From Aricia agestis (lineage: Eukaryota > Arthropoda > Insecta > Lepidoptera > Lycaenidae), in contig NC_056418.1 in NCBI RefSeq assembly GCF_905147365.1, forward strand, positions 14,693,262 to 14,757,261: a stretch of 64,000 nt of DNA, written 5' to 3'. Below, piece by piece: positions 11,498-21,833 of this stretch. How positions within the stretch are numbered: the stretch's first letter is position 1; each line of letters starts with the position of its first letter. A model generated the notes under the pieces. That model did not search any database. It saw nothing but the letters and a program-made list of their open reading frames with translations, and was not told the DNA's origin. Position numbers and translations under genes: made by a program.

Positions 11498-11810
11498 ACG
11501 TGGGAGAGCCATGCTTCGGCACGAATGGGCCGGCTCGACCGGAGAAATACCACGTTCTCACAGAAAACCGGCGTGAAACAGCGCTTGCGCTGTGTTTCGC
11601 CGAGTGAGTGAGTTTACCGGAGACCCAATTCGATTCCCTATCCTCCCCTATTCCCTTCCCTTCCCATCCCTACCCTCTCCTATTACCCTGTTCCCTCTTA
11701 CAAGGCCGGCAACGCACTTGCAGCTCTTCTGATGCTGCGAGTGTACATGGGCGACGGAAGTTGCTTTCCATCAGGTGACCCGTTTGCCCCCTTATTTCAT
11801 AAAAAAAAAA
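11498..11810 (+). mobile_element. SINE (ACGTGGGAGAG head, LINE-type tail), complete
   Basis: Head ACGTGGGAGAGCCATGCTTC; GCGCTTGCGCTGTG hairpin; GAGTGAGTGAGTTTACCGGA; a CCCTATTCCC pyrimidine tract; then GCCGGCAACGCAC through CATCAGGTGACCCGTTTGC and a poly(A) of 10. It lies directly before a family A MITE fragment at 11811, so it may have inserted into that MITE. Confidence 0.9.
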
Positions 11811-11860
11811 GAGTGTAACAAAATTAAACGACAATACCTTAGGGTATGTATGTAAGGTTG
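11811..11860. repeat. Family A MITE terminal fragment
   Basis: GAGTGTAACAAAATTAAACG and CCTTAGGGTATGTATG match one end of the foldback at 3314-3574. The rest is missing. Confidence 0.6.
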
Positions 11861-11935
11861 TACACAAATAACGCCATTGCTATCTACTTTATTAATGCTC
11901 ATTAAACACGAAGACAATACACATTATATACTTAA

Positions 11936-12303
11936 CTAGCTGTTGCCCGCGACTTCGTCTGCGTGGACTTCAGTTATAGCGCGCGATGTCAACAGAATTC
12001 AACCTAATGATACCAACTCTTCTAGAAAGATGTTGGGCAAGCGTTAGCGCGATATAAGAGACGCACGGCGCCATCTAGTATGAATTTTTGGAACTAACTT
12101 AATTTGAACAAATTTTCGTATTTTCACCCCCTTACAACCCTTTTTTCCAGTTAAAAAGTAGCCTATGTCCTTTCTCAGACTTTAGACTATCTGTATACAA
12201 AATTTCATTACAATCGGTTCGGTAGTTTTGGCGTGAAAGCGAGACAGACAGACAGACAGACAGAGATACTTTCGCATTTATGATACTCGTATTAGTATAG
12301 ATT
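11936..12303 (-). mobile_element. Second Helitron-like family (TTGCCCGCGACTTCG)
   Basis: On the window strand it starts CTAGCTGTTGCCCGCGACTT and ends with an ACAG tract, ACTTTCGCATTTATGA and ATTAGTATAGATT. The outer ends resemble the Lep1 type but the body differs (AAAAGTAGCCTATGTCC, TTTTGGCGTGAAAGCGAGAC). A terminal piece of this family also sits near 29110-29143. I recall it as common in Lepidoptera. Confidence 0.65.
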
Positions 12304-12398
12304 ACTTAGGTATACTGCAATACATAATATTTACACACTACAGTTACTCGTATTAGTATAGATTACTTAGGTATACTGCAATACATAATATTTACATA
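12284..12398. repeat. 61-bp direct duplication
   Basis: TACTCGTATTAGTATAGATT and the following sequence to AATATTTACA occurs twice in tandem, starting at 12284 and 12345. The unit contains the last ~20 bp of the Helitron-like element and adjoining DNA, so the duplication happened after insertion. Confidence 0.8.
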
Positions 12399-12588
12399 CT
12401 GTATGTATAATGTATATCCCGCTGTATAGAGTGCACTGTAAAAGTGGCATCGCTGAGAGAACAAAAATAAACAAAAAAGTACTCTTTCAGCACTGCTACT
12501 TTTGCAATAAACTCTATACAAGAAACACATACACACCGTTAAGTAATACACAACATTCGGTTTTGTTACTCTCTGACACTCTGTATAC
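12395..12588. repeat. Family A foldback MITE, degraded
   Basis: AAAGTGGCATCGCTGAGAGA and CTTTCAGCACTGCTACTTTT are the paired arm segments. Outer ends are weak. It lies between the duplicated segment and a tRNA-type SINE. Confidence 0.6.
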
Positions 12589-12850
12589 CTCTGTGGCTCA
12601 GTCGGTGGACTGCAGTTGGTAGCTCAAGCCGGGGGTCGCGGGTTCGAATCCCGCATGGAACAAAAATTTTTCAAAGTTCCTGGGTCATGGATGTGTATTA
12701 AATAAGTGTATCATATAATAAAAATCTTAAATATATGTAGAGTATAAAAAGTATTGAATATATTTCCGTTGTCTGGTACCCGTAACACAAGTCCTTCAGG
12801 TACTTAGCACGGGGCCAGACTGACGTGTTGTGAAGCGTCCATAGATATTA
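12588..12850 (+). mobile_element. tRNA-derived SINE
   Basis: A box-like TGGCTCAGTCGG at 12594-12605 and B box GGTTCGAATC at 12641-12650 lie at tRNA-like spacing. They are followed by AACAAAAATTTTTCAAAGTT, a TATAATAAAAATCTTAAATA segment, CCGTAACACAAGTCCTTCAG and the 3' end GAAGCGTCCATAGATATT. Copies: 31831-32139, 34259-34547 and 45552-45816 (all minus), and 49858-50015 (plus, 3' truncated). It is not a working tRNA gene because no clover-leaf 3' acceptor half follows the B box. Confidence 0.88.
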
Positions 12851-13204
12851 TATTATATATCAGCTATATATTATTGCTGTATCAGCATTCAGCACTCAGC
12901 TGTTCTACCAACAATCCATTTGAACAGAAGTCACAACGAAGCTGATTGGTCAATTGTGTGATGACGTCACTCCGTCTGCTCCTCCAGACACGGGGTTTAC
13001 GACGTCGTAAACGCAAGTCCGTGCCACCACCGGCATCGATCCACTGTCACTCACATCATGCCAATCAATCGTAGAGTTCGACAATCCCTTTTCATCCATG
13101 TAAAAAGCTCAGCAGGCTATACTGCCGCCAATGTGTAATATTATGTCCCCCGCTCAGTGGTATTTTCTTTTTTTTAATAAATATAGACCTTCTTTCTAGT
13201 TTTT
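12851..13204. other. Unassigned stretch
   Basis: No gene or repeated family is recognised, and the sequence appears single-copy within the window. Confidence 0.4.
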
Positions 13205-13476
13205 ATACGGAGAACCATGCTTCGGCACGAATGTGCTGGCTCGACCGGAGAAATACCACATTCTCACAGAAAACCGGCGTGCAACAACGCTTGCGCTGTG
13301 TTTCACCGAGTGAGTGAGTGAGTTTACCGGAGGCCTAATCCCCTACCCTATTCCCTCTTAAAAGGTCGGAAACGCACCTGCAGATTTCCTGATGCTGCGA
13401 GTGTCCATGGGCGACGGAAGTTGCTCTCCATCAGGTGACCCGTTTGCTCGTTTGCCCAATCATATCATAAAAAAAG
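13205..13476 (+). mobile_element. SINE (ACGTGGGAGAG type), internally shortened
   Basis: It has the same head as 11498-11810 with substitutions (ATACGGAGAACCATGC) and a pyrimidine tract cut to about 25 bp. It retains GTCCATGGGCGACGGAAG and the GGTGACCCGTTTGCTC tail, with a short A run. Confidence 0.85.
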
Positions 13477-13644
13477 TTGAAAAATCAACATGTCTTCTTA
13501 CTATTATCAAATATTTACACAGCGAATAACTAATTAACTGAGTACACAACTTTGCTTGTTTTTGTCTGCCACATGGAAAATGCACATGACGTACAAAGAC
13601 AGTGGACCTTGCTTAGCTGCGAAAAAATTATTTTAAATCTACTA

Positions 13645-13858
13645 AAGGTAGATAACGCCCGCAACTCCGTTGCGCCAAAACTCGTTTATCGCCCGGGAAC
13701 CGTACATTTTTCCATATAAAAAGTATCCTATGTCCTTTCCCGGGACTCAAAGTACCTCCATATCAAATTTCAGCAAAATCGATTCAGCGATTTGGGCGTA
13801 AAAAGATGACAGACAGACACACTTTCGCATTTATAATATTATATTAGTAAGTATGGAT
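13645..13858 (-). mobile_element. Lep1-type Helitron, near complete, minus strand
   Basis: It starts with ACGCCCGCAACTCCGTTGCG (complement of the 3' hairpin) and ends AATATTATATTAGTAAGTAT. The terminal CTAG is mutated (GGTAGATAACG in place of ACTAGATGACG). Confidence 0.85.
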
Positions 13859-14673
13859 TAAAGGGGGTAAGTTACAAAATACTATGTTTTGTCCTCGTCT
13901 GCTTAGAAGAGGCTTGACGGACACGGACTAAACTATAACGACTGTATACAAAGTATAGATCTTTATATAAGAGTAGTATAAAAAAACTATTCAATATAGT
14001 ATAAGTGGTTCCCCTGTACGGCAACAAGTAGGTATATCAATACGTTGTACGCTTTCAATACTTTTAAAACTTTTATTTGAATTAATATTTCGCTTTTGAA
14101 GTGTATTGAATAACTTTTAGGGTTCCCCGGCGAAATGGTTGCGGATATTACGAATTTAGTCCGATTTGATGCGAGAAGTGTGATGTGTGTGTATAGACAA
14201 ATTATTGTCTATAGTCTAATTTATGTGAAGATAGAGATTCTCGCTTTATCTCGAAGATAGAGCAACATACAAAAAATTATAAAAAGTTGAACAAATAATA
14301 TTTTGGAGATTACTTTTAACGTTCGTTGAATGTGGAGTGTGACAAGAAATATAATATAGAACTTACGTCAAAATCTTTAAATTATAGCTGAGTAATTTTT
14401 AAGTATAAAATTTTGTCTCTCTTTTAAACATTATGAACCCTTACATAAGCTTTGAACTTTTAAATTAATCCAGTAAAGCGAGGTTTAAAATGTTCGTTAA
14501 GATTTTTCAGTTAAACATCGTAAGAGATCGGTTGAGACCCGCATAGTTTTTATGAAGTTGAGCTAGGGTTAATTATTCTAACTTTTATACGATTCATAAG
14601 TTTTTAAAAGATTGGTTTGAGCATCATCATCTCCCGAATGGACTTAGAGCTACTAATAATAAATACTATGGAA
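13859..14673. other. Unassigned AT-rich stretch
   Basis: No frame of interest and no copy of a family seen elsewhere. The motif CGTTCGTTGAATGTGGAG near 14320 is unique here. Confidence 0.4.
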
Positions 14674-14719
14674 CAGTCATTCTCAAACTGTGCTCCTCGG
14701 CGCCTTGGGGCTCCGTAAA

Positions 14720-15003
14720 TAGGGTTGCCAGTCGTCCGGATAAAGCCGGACACAGTCAGGCTTTTTGCATGCGTGTCCGGCCAAAATCAAAGGGAGTCCG
14801 GCCTTTGTAGAGCCTCAAAACACAAATTTTAGACGGTTTTACACCTAATGACATGTAAAAAAAAAATTGTACGGTATACACGAGTTGCAGAAAGTATTAA
14901 AAGTTCAGATTCTAAGTACTCAATAGCAACTCTTTTTTGTACTAATGTCCGGCCAAGCTGATTGCTTTGTCCGGCTTTTCGGTTTAGCCACCTGGCAACC
15001 CTA
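14720..15003. mobile_element. hAT-like MITE nested in another element
   Basis: Terminal inverted repeats TAGGGTTGCCAG and CTGGCAACCCTA; subterminal CCGGACA/TCCGGCC motifs on both sides. The flanks are TCCGTAAA (14712-14719) and TCCACAAA (15004-15011), a 6 of 8 match, compatible with an aged 8-bp hAT duplication. There is no ORF. Confidence 0.7.
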
Positions 15004-15106
15004 TCCACAAAGGACTTGTAGGGCGCTCCTTCCGCTCTGTGAGCTATAGATAAATTCAGGGGTATCTCTTTTTTACCCTGCGGCGCAGTTACACGTCACA
15101 ATATTT

Positions 15107-15153
15107 AGTAGGGCGCCCGCGCCGTGACAAAATCGCGGCGCGGGCGCCCTACT
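15107..15153. repeat. Perfect GC-rich hairpin, 18-bp arms
   Basis: AGTAGGGCGCCCGCGCCG at 15107-15124 is exactly complementary to CGGCGCGGGCGCCCTACT at 15136-15153, with an 11-nt loop. It lies inside the outer hAT-like element and may be a subterminal structure of that family. Confidence 0.9.
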
Positions 15154-15398
15154 GTATCTAGCTATTAGAAAAAGATACATAAATAAACACCTTTATAATG
15201 ATCATAGTTAGGTTAAACAGGTACCTAAATAATAATAAACAAAATTTTAATCGTCTACCTGCTTCACATAATTAATATTATAATTTTATTTTATAATATT
15301 TGTCGTTTCAGATAATTATGGAGGATCGACTCACGGCGCCTCTCTTATCATTCCACGGCGCACCAGGGCGCCTCGGCGCACACTCTGGGAGCCCCTGG

Positions 15399-15861
15399 AT
15401 AAATTATTGTTTTTAGAAATGTAATCAGACACCAGCATGGAGACAATAATTCATTCAAATACAAAACATTTTTTTCTATGAACCAGTCGAAAAAGTCTGA
15501 AAACTACCGGTTTGCATTTCGTACAAGTATTTTACTTCATATCACTATCTTGCCTACTAAGATTGCCTCTTGTACGTTTGTTGGCGTTGTTTAGTTGCTA
15601 TCAAATAAACAAATAAAGGGGATTTTTAATTTAAAATATACCCAATCTAATTTCAAACATTACTTTTTATATGTTTTTAAGTATTTCCGCTTTCTTATTT
15701 TATTATTCAATTGGAATGGCTCCTAATCCCAAACCAATTTCTAAGATTGACAATAAAATAATATTATCAGTGGTTACTGGGAAAATATTGGACAGTAAAA
15801 AATTAAATTAAATGAATTAAATAAGAGATACACAGAGAAAATATAGATGGAAACACCTATA
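15399..15861. other. Mostly unassigned; part shared with 19500-19570
   Basis: ATCAGACACCAGCATGGAGA followed by ATTCATTC and AAAACATTTTTT near 15425-15475 recurs near 19520-19570, so this is likely remnant sequence of one hAT-like family. Confidence 0.4.
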
Positions 15862-16008
15862 CTAGTATTATAAATACGAACGATTTGTATCCTTTATGTG
15901 TTGGATGACCCGGTATAGGACCCAGGACAGTTTTCATCCTATAAAAATGTACGGTTTCCGTGCCTTTCAACTTCCGCGCTACAAGGTTTGTAGCAACATC
16001 TAGTGGGC
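15862..16008 (+). mobile_element. Diverged Helitron, Lep1-like
   Basis: ACTAGTATTATAAATACGAA at the left, AAAATGTACGGTTTCCGTGC in the middle and CAACATCTAGTGGGC at the right resemble the Lep1 type. The inner sequence is largely replaced. Confidence 0.5.
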
Positions 16009-16129
16009 TATAATTCCCTGGTTTAGGCACATAGCTCGTGAGCCAGACGAAGTCTCAGGATAATGCTAGCAAACAAGAAATGGCTGCTCTAAATCCTAAA
16101 TAATGAGAGATAACGTAAATGCCACTGGC

Positions 16130-16498
16130 TCTCAAACTTTCAACTAATTATGAACCCCCTTATTAATAGAGATACGGAGCTTTTATAACTTAAGTTGAGC
16201 TCTCTTGTATCGTATGCTATTTTTTAATTGAACAAGATGACCCGGTGAAATTCGTATCACTTTCCTCCTCATATATACCTTTCCTCTACCACGAACATTT
16301 CAAGACTTACGCTAAGTACTCACATACGGTTTTGCTCGATAGTTTTACTCCAAATCGAGCAATAACCACCGTGTGAACCGCAAAACTGACAGCTCGAAGG
16401 CTCCCTTCGAGCCGGTTCGATGGAATTAAATATGTCAAATATGTCATTTCCTTCGATTCGGAGTAAAACTATCGAGCAAAACCGTATGTGAGTACTTA
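16130..16498 (+). repeat. Larger dispersed repeat containing a TIR element; inverted copy at 53339-53775
   Basis: From CTCTCAAACTTTCAACTAAT through GTATCGTATGCTATTTTTTA and CCACGAACATTTCAAGACTT to the palindromic end at 16313-16498, the whole block recurs in reverse complement at 53339-53775. The inner element has inverted ends AAGTACTCACATACGGTTTT and AAAACCGTATGTGAGTACTT. Because both copies carry it at the same place, the TIR element is either part of the unit or an old insertion in the ancestor. Confidence 0.75.
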
Positions 16499-16866
16499 TC
16501 ATAAAATTAGCCAAATTGGTTCGAGTTTTAGCGAGACTAACAAAATTGAAATATTTTTTTAAAGATACTATTGCCCATAAGAAAATGTACATTTCTTTAT
16601 CTATTGTTTCCGTTAGCATGTCATTATAAAAAACATTAAAGCTAGGCTTAACCTGAATACATAACTCCTAACATAATATTTAAACGGCATCCTTGAAAAA
16701 CTACTATTTTTTCCAGGGAGATTAGAATAAAAGATGTTATTAACATTATAGGTATAAAACACGTTTATTTTGTTGTACGGGGGAGTAGATACTCAAATAT
16801 ACGTTTATTACATGTAGTTAATACAATCAGGGGCTACTTTGCGGAAATCCATAGCTTAAAACTTAG
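16499..16866. other. Unassigned stretch
   Basis: Only a short GAGTTTTAGCGAGACTAACA motif (dispersed-repeat remnant, compare 9560) is recognised. Confidence 0.4.
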
Positions 16867-17225
16867 TATGTTATTATTTTTAGCAATATTCCGCGAAATA
16901 AACCTTAACCTGTAAGTAAATGAGTGAGTGTACGCATAGGCATGCGTACAGCACCTCCCTCCTCCTCCTCCTGAAGATGCTCCGGTGTTGGGGCGAAACG
17001 CGCGTCGAGGTTTTCAACCTGCATGGTGGTGAGGGGTCTTGCACGGATTTGCCAACGTTATTGCTTGTGTGGTGGTGGTGTTTGCAGGTTCTTGCATGCG
17101 AGTGTACGCATGGGTAGTGTGAGAGTGGAGAGGGGGGTGCTGTACCCATGCCTTTGCGTACACTCACACATTTACTTACAGTTTGAGACTCATTTCGCGG
17201 AATATTGCTAAAAATAATAACATAA
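16867..17225. mobile_element. Inverted-repeat DNA element with GC-rich interior
   Basis: Outer arms TATGTTATTATTTTTAGCAA/ATATTCCGCGAAAT (16867-16899) and the complement (17192-17225) are near perfect. A second arm segment follows (CTGTAAGTAAATGAGTGAGT against ACACATTTACTTACAG, then GCATGCGTACAGCACC against GGTGCTGTACCCATGC), so the total inverted repeat is about 95 bp with gaps. The interior (GGGGCGAAACGCGCGTCGAG) is much more GC-rich than the surroundings. Short frames on both strands are by-products of the symmetry. Flanking TA on each side is possible but not decisive. Confidence 0.75.
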
Positions 17226-17941
17226 TAAATTTTTATTACGTGTATCAGCCCGTGTGCCTGTGCTGTCTGCCTGTATGTAGCATCATATCTTCTAAACTGA
17301 TTTCAACAACTTAAGTGATCAAGGTAGGCAAGGCAACTACACCTGTCTTATTGTCATCAAATTTTGATAAGCAAAAGTTTGGGAACCACTGGTTATTTAA
17401 ACGTGAGTAAGCGACGTTGCTTTGCGCGTTTTTGTCCTTAACAAAAATTAAGATAATTAATGACGTCTACATCTGAATTATCTCCACTCTGAAGTTTGGT
17501 GCCCCACTGTTTCTCAAACCTAAATATATATCTTGTTTCTTTGGACCACTATAGAACCTAAAGACACCAGGTACCAAGTTTTCATTGCGGAAAAATGTAC
17601 GGTGAATGGAAAAACTAAATAATGTGATTTTTTATTACAACTTCATTGTAATAACGTCTCAGACAACGTTTAGTTCTGACATTAGGTGTATTTATAATTT
17701 TCTTTATATTCCTTCAACCTTCTGTAACCGTCGAGGCTGATGATGGGCGGCAAGCGGTCGGGTTATTAATTACGGCATAATGAAACCCCCGACTCCGCCC
17801 GCCCGCCTTTGATACGAATACCTAACTTTGTCTACATTTTGCTGCCGCTGGCATCCATTCATTACGCACGACAGGGTCCCCCGTCCCGGCCGTGGCTGAG
17901 CGTTTTGCACCTCTGTCGCTTTAAGCCGTCTTCATTTTGAT
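17226..17941. other. Unassigned stretch
   Basis: A GGGAACCACTGGTT phrase near 17380 looks like a hAT-type end without a partner. There is a GC-rich patch at 17730-17900. No ORF of note. Confidence 0.4.
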
Positions 17942-18272
17942 GATTTCGACATGGTTCCATCTTGTTGGATTCTGAAGCGGCTTACACCTCTGTCGAATTG
18001 AGACTTTGCATGACACCCTTGACGATTTAGGGTTAATTCAGAACGCGACGCGTAGATGCATTTCAAAATTTGTATGGATTTGACAGATTCGCAAGACATC
18101 TCACGCAATTTAAATCTATCAATTCAGTACAAATTTAGAAATGCAACTACGCGTCACGTTACGGTCTGAATTGACCCTTAATTTCGTTGATTTCGACAGG
18201 GTTCCATCTTGTTGGACTCTGAAGCGGTCTACACCCCTGTCGAATTAAGATATTACTTGACACCCTTGACGA
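17942..18272. repeat. 85-bp direct repeats bracketing a palindromic MITE
   Basis: GATTTCGACATGGTTCCATC to GACACCCTTGACGAT at 17942-18026 recurs at 18189-18272 with about 10% change. The intervening DNA is almost entirely the palindrome at 18028-18183. Confidence 0.8.
18028..18183. mobile_element. Palindromic MITE (AGGGTTAATTCAGAAC)
   Basis: The left arm AGGGTTAATTCAGAACGCGA plus CGCGTAGATGCATTTC pairs with the right arm GAAATGCAACTACGCGTCAC plus GTCTGAATTGACCCTTAA. The loop is about 60 bp, including GTATGGATTTGACAG. It was evidently inserted within one of two tandem 85-bp repeats or at their junction. Confidence 0.75.
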
Positions 18273-19134
18273 TGAAGAGACTCGGATGAGATCTTTTGAG
18301 AAAAACCTGTGTATGTTGTGACTCGTGAAAGTACATTTGAATTCTGCTAAGTTATGCAAAACTATAACAGCTTTGTTCGTTGTTCGATCCAGTCAAATAG
18401 ACTATTTTATGCTCAGTTTCTGAAGATTTATGACAGTTTATATTACCGCTTTTGATTGGCTAAGGACGAAATATTAACCAATGAACAACGTTGTTAAATA
18501 TACGAAAACTGCCAAAAACTTTAGAAACCGGGATGAGACCTATCAAACTGCAATTTGATCTCATAAAATGTTAAACTGAGATATAAATTTTATTTGCAAT
18601 GCAATAGTAAAAGCTAGGTACGTCAGTGTCTTAATCATAGGTATTATAAGATTTTAAACCTAACATAAAAACAAAATTTAATACATGATATAAAATTTGA
18701 AATGCAATCGTGTGCTCTTTCAGCCGAAGCTCGCTGATTTATAAAACAAATATATTGTAATTAATACTAATAACAAATAATTGTGCATTGTATTGACCGC
18801 AAACTGCCCCGGCTAATGTGGGTACAACGATTTATATTTGTTCAATAGCTAATAATATAATGAGATAATTATCGCATTAATAGATGCCTGAAAATAGCTT
18901 TAAAATTAGCGCCTCGATTCGCCAAAAATATAATTTGAATTAAAATCGACATTCACCTCTTAAGTGTGAAACAATTCAAGATGTTGTGGTGTAAAAGTTT
19001 CAACCATTTTAACACTTTTTTGATTCTAATTAACTTTAACTTTTGATAACTAACTCAGAGACATTTAATGATTAACTTTACTTCTATTTAATAAATTCTA
19101 TTTATCTTTTCTCTATGTTTATATTCATTTTAGT
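18273..19134. other. Unassigned AT-rich stretch
   Basis: No gene, no repeated family and no convincing structure are seen. Confidence 0.4.
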
Positions 19135-19268
19135 CAACCCCTACAACACAAGTATTCTTAGTGTAGGCCCGTAGGGGTTGCGCAATGCATGCGTTGCTTC
19201 AATTTGTTAACCTTGGTGCTATCCAAAGTATTTAATGAGGGACAATAAAGTTTTTATTTATTTATTTT
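19135..19268 (+). mobile_element. Possible LINE 3' end
   Basis: AATGAGGGACAATAAAGTTT followed by (TTTA)n looks like a non-LTR 3' end with a short simple-repeat tail. No coding part precedes it, so the call is tentative. Confidence 0.35.
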
Positions 19269-19429
19269 TAATGAAGAGTTTGACTGAAAATATCTGGTAA
19301 TAACAAATCTTGATCAAATTAAATCTAACTGCGTGCTTTATTTGTACAATCCGGGAACCCTAAGGGGTTCGAAGAATACACTTTGAGACTCCCTGGTCTA
19401 GACTTTAGTAAAAAGAAATGTTGCTCTAG

Positions 19430-19632
19430 TCCAGCCATTCAAGTGTGATCCATGAAGCCAAATGCATTGTAGGAGCCCCGTTAGCGATGACTAAATAGTA
19501 AAATGTTTTCAGAAATTACATCAGACACAGGCATGGAGACAATTCATTCGAAGGCAAAACATTTTTTGGGTCCGTCAAAAATGTCACTTCATTAAAATGG
19601 TCCCGCCACCAAAAAAGATTGAGAACCACTGC
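19430..19632. mobile_element. hAT-like MITE, tentative
   Basis: The right end is TTGAGAACCACTG and the left CAGCCATTCAAG, which could be degraded inverted ends. The middle shares ATCAGACACAGGCATGGAGA with 15430. Confidence 0.35.
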
Positions 19633-20020
19633 TCTAATCTAATAACACTAGAATAAAGATATAACTAATTCTTCTATAACATTACTATACAATGTTATCG
19701 TCATCTGTAATTCATAACCCTTTAATATGATTTTAATCCCAAGAGTGCACAGGTCTGTAAGTTAATCAGAAGAAAGTACACAGGGTCCAGGAATCAATCA
19801 GCAATGTAATAACGTGGGTAAAATCCGAAGGTCTCTGGCCTCTGGGGGAGGAACAAGTGGGTAATGGCACATCTTGTATTCCGCTCCTGAGGGATTTCAT
19901 ATATCGATGTGTCATTTTTAGGAAGCAGAATGATAGATGAGTGAAATTTTGGTAGGTTTAAAATAAGGGTAAGAAATCTTCGTACAACTTTTCAAAACGC
20001 TTAAGTCTACATACGCTTAT
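19633..20020. other. Unassigned stretch
   Basis: No gene or known repeat is recognised. Confidence 0.4.
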
Positions 20021-20657
20021 ACAGGCTGTAACGAAACTTTATGTGTTAGTGATAATACTTTAGGCTTTAGGGTGTGTGTGGGTTCCCTTTATTGATTTCG
20101 CTGTGAAGCAGCGCTAAAAAATTATATGGTTTTTTTTCACATATTTTGTATGTCAAAATTCAAGACGCTGCGCTTCACGACGCACGTCTTGATTTGTATG
20201 GGACAAATCAAGACGTGGGAGAGCCATGCTTTGGCACGAATGGGCCGGCTCGACCGGAGAAATACCACGTTCTCACAGAAAACCGGCGTAAAACCGCGCT
20301 TGCGCTGTGTTTCTCCGAGTGAGTGAGTTTACCGGAGGCCCAATCCCATACCCTATTCCCTTCCCTACCCTCCCCTATTCCCTTCCCTTCCCATCCCTAT
20401 CCTCCTCTATTACCCTATTCCCTCTTAAAAGGCCGGCAACGCACCTGCAGCTCTTCTGATACTGCGAGTGTCCATGGGCGACGGAAGTTGCTTTCCATCA
20501 GGTGACCCGTTTGCTCGTTTGCCAGGATTTCATAATAAAAAATAAGCACAAAAGAAAATTGCGCTTTCAGCGCTACTACTTTCACATTAAAATATATACA
20601 AAGGACACATACATACCCTGAAGTAAGATTATCCTTAGTTTCGTTACACCTCGTATA
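20021..20657. repeat. Family A foldback MITE, split by a SINE
   Basis: The left part 20021-20212 (ACAGGCTGTAACGAAACTTT, AGTGATAATACTTTAGG) and right part 20543-20657 (GCGCTTTCAGCGCTACTACT, CATACATACCCTGAAGTA, CGTTACACCTCGTAT) together make one element of the 3314-3574 type. The SINE sits in the loop, near the centre of symmetry. Confidence 0.8.
20213..20542 (+). mobile_element. SINE (ACGTGGGAGAG type), complete, in a MITE
   Basis: Full head, CGCTTGCGCTGTG hairpin, a long CCCTACCCTCCCC tract and tail ending TTTGCCAGGATTTCATAATA with a short A run. The last part is altered (GCCAGG for GCCCCC). The flanks share AAAT(C)AAG, a possible degraded target duplication. Confidence 0.9.
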
Positions 20658-21569
20658 TTATTATAATTATTAATTGATGTAAAGCCCAAATTAAGTGTTA
20701 ATGATTTCACTACAATGTAGCGAAATAAGCTAAAATAAGGTTATGAAAAATCACTTCCAATTTTTTTTTTTTAAAGTTAAAGCATTCCATAAAAAATATA
20801 GTTGTTTTTCATTAGTCGTTCGGACATACACACAGCATATTACCTACGCCACTATACAGTAACACGCCGAAACCTTTGTGATTTTCGTCTTACGAAAACG
20901 GAGGCTCTATGTTGTCTCGCAACAGAAAACTAGCGGGCTGCGGGATCGATAGGACATTTGTGAGCATTGTCTATAAATTTCTTCTTTCATTGACTGGACT
21001 GAAAGTAAGCGTTTGGTTTAAGCTCTTAATTAGAAAAGTATACATTAAAGAAAAAATCAGCAAGAGACGATTAAAATCCGTTAAATTATGAATGTCTATT
21101 ATTTTTACTCTTAAAAGTTAAAACCAACTATAGCTACCCTATCCAAATAATATTAATATTAAACAGACATACAAATTAAAAAACTTTGATAACATGTGCC
21201 AAATGCTACAAAAGAACAACTGTATTTTTTTATCAATAAAAGCTACAATCCATATATTTATCATTTAAGTTAACCAGCTAATAAAACCCAGTCGAATTAG
21301 GATTATCGCATCAAATAGATTAAAGAACTAACTTTTTAAATCGTGTCTAAATGAGCCCAATAAAAAGCTACTTAAACATTCCATTAAACATTTCAAATCG
21401 CAATTTTAAACCAAGAAGCAATTTATTTATTACAAATACACGATACGAGCGAACATTTTGAATGGACGCGAAATAAAAAATCTGAAAGGCGCGTTTGTGA
21501 AAAACTCTCCGTCAGAAAATGGCGCGTGAAAAAAAGAATAATATATAAAGTACAAAATTTAGCCCGCTG
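20658..21569. other. Unassigned AT-rich stretch
   Basis: A 60-codon frame at 20909-21091 has no domain. Nothing else is recognised. Confidence 0.4.
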
Positions 21570-21833
21570 TTTTTTTTTTATTATGAAATAAGTGGGCAAA
21601 CGAGCAAACGGGTCACCTGATGGAAAGCAACTTCCGTCGCCCATGGACACTCGCAACATCAGAAGAGCTGCAGGTGCGTTGCCGGCCTTTTAAGAGGGAA
21701 TAGGATAATAGGGGAGGGGAGGATCCATTCGTTCTGGCAACACCGGAGCACGCGCACAATAAACATCGTTACGTATCGCCAAAATACACAAATTTAACTG
21801 TGTTTGCAATAAAAACTAATAAAATCTAAGAAA

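Larger units (their letters stand above)
14674..15398. mobile_element. hAT-like non-autonomous element, host of a second one
   Basis: The left end CAGTCATTCTCAAACTGTGC and the complement of the right end (CTCCCAGAGTGTGCGCCGAG) are related inverted repeats. The body contains CGGCGCC-rich subterminal motifs at both ends and a perfect 18-bp hairpin at 15107-15153. CAGTGNTTCTCAAAC-type ends are typical of many hAT MITEs. No clear 8-bp duplication remains. It is interrupted by the element at 14720-15003. Confidence 0.5.

Noticed and set aside
16880..17211. Three overlapping frames with Cys/His-rich look
   Set aside because: They lie in an inverted-repeat element with GC-rich interior; opposite strands give similar peptides because of symmetry.
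20323..20505. Pro/Ser-rich 60-residue frame (also at 43340-43522)
   Set aside because: This is translation of the SINE pyrimidine tract and tail, repeated wherever the SINE occurs.
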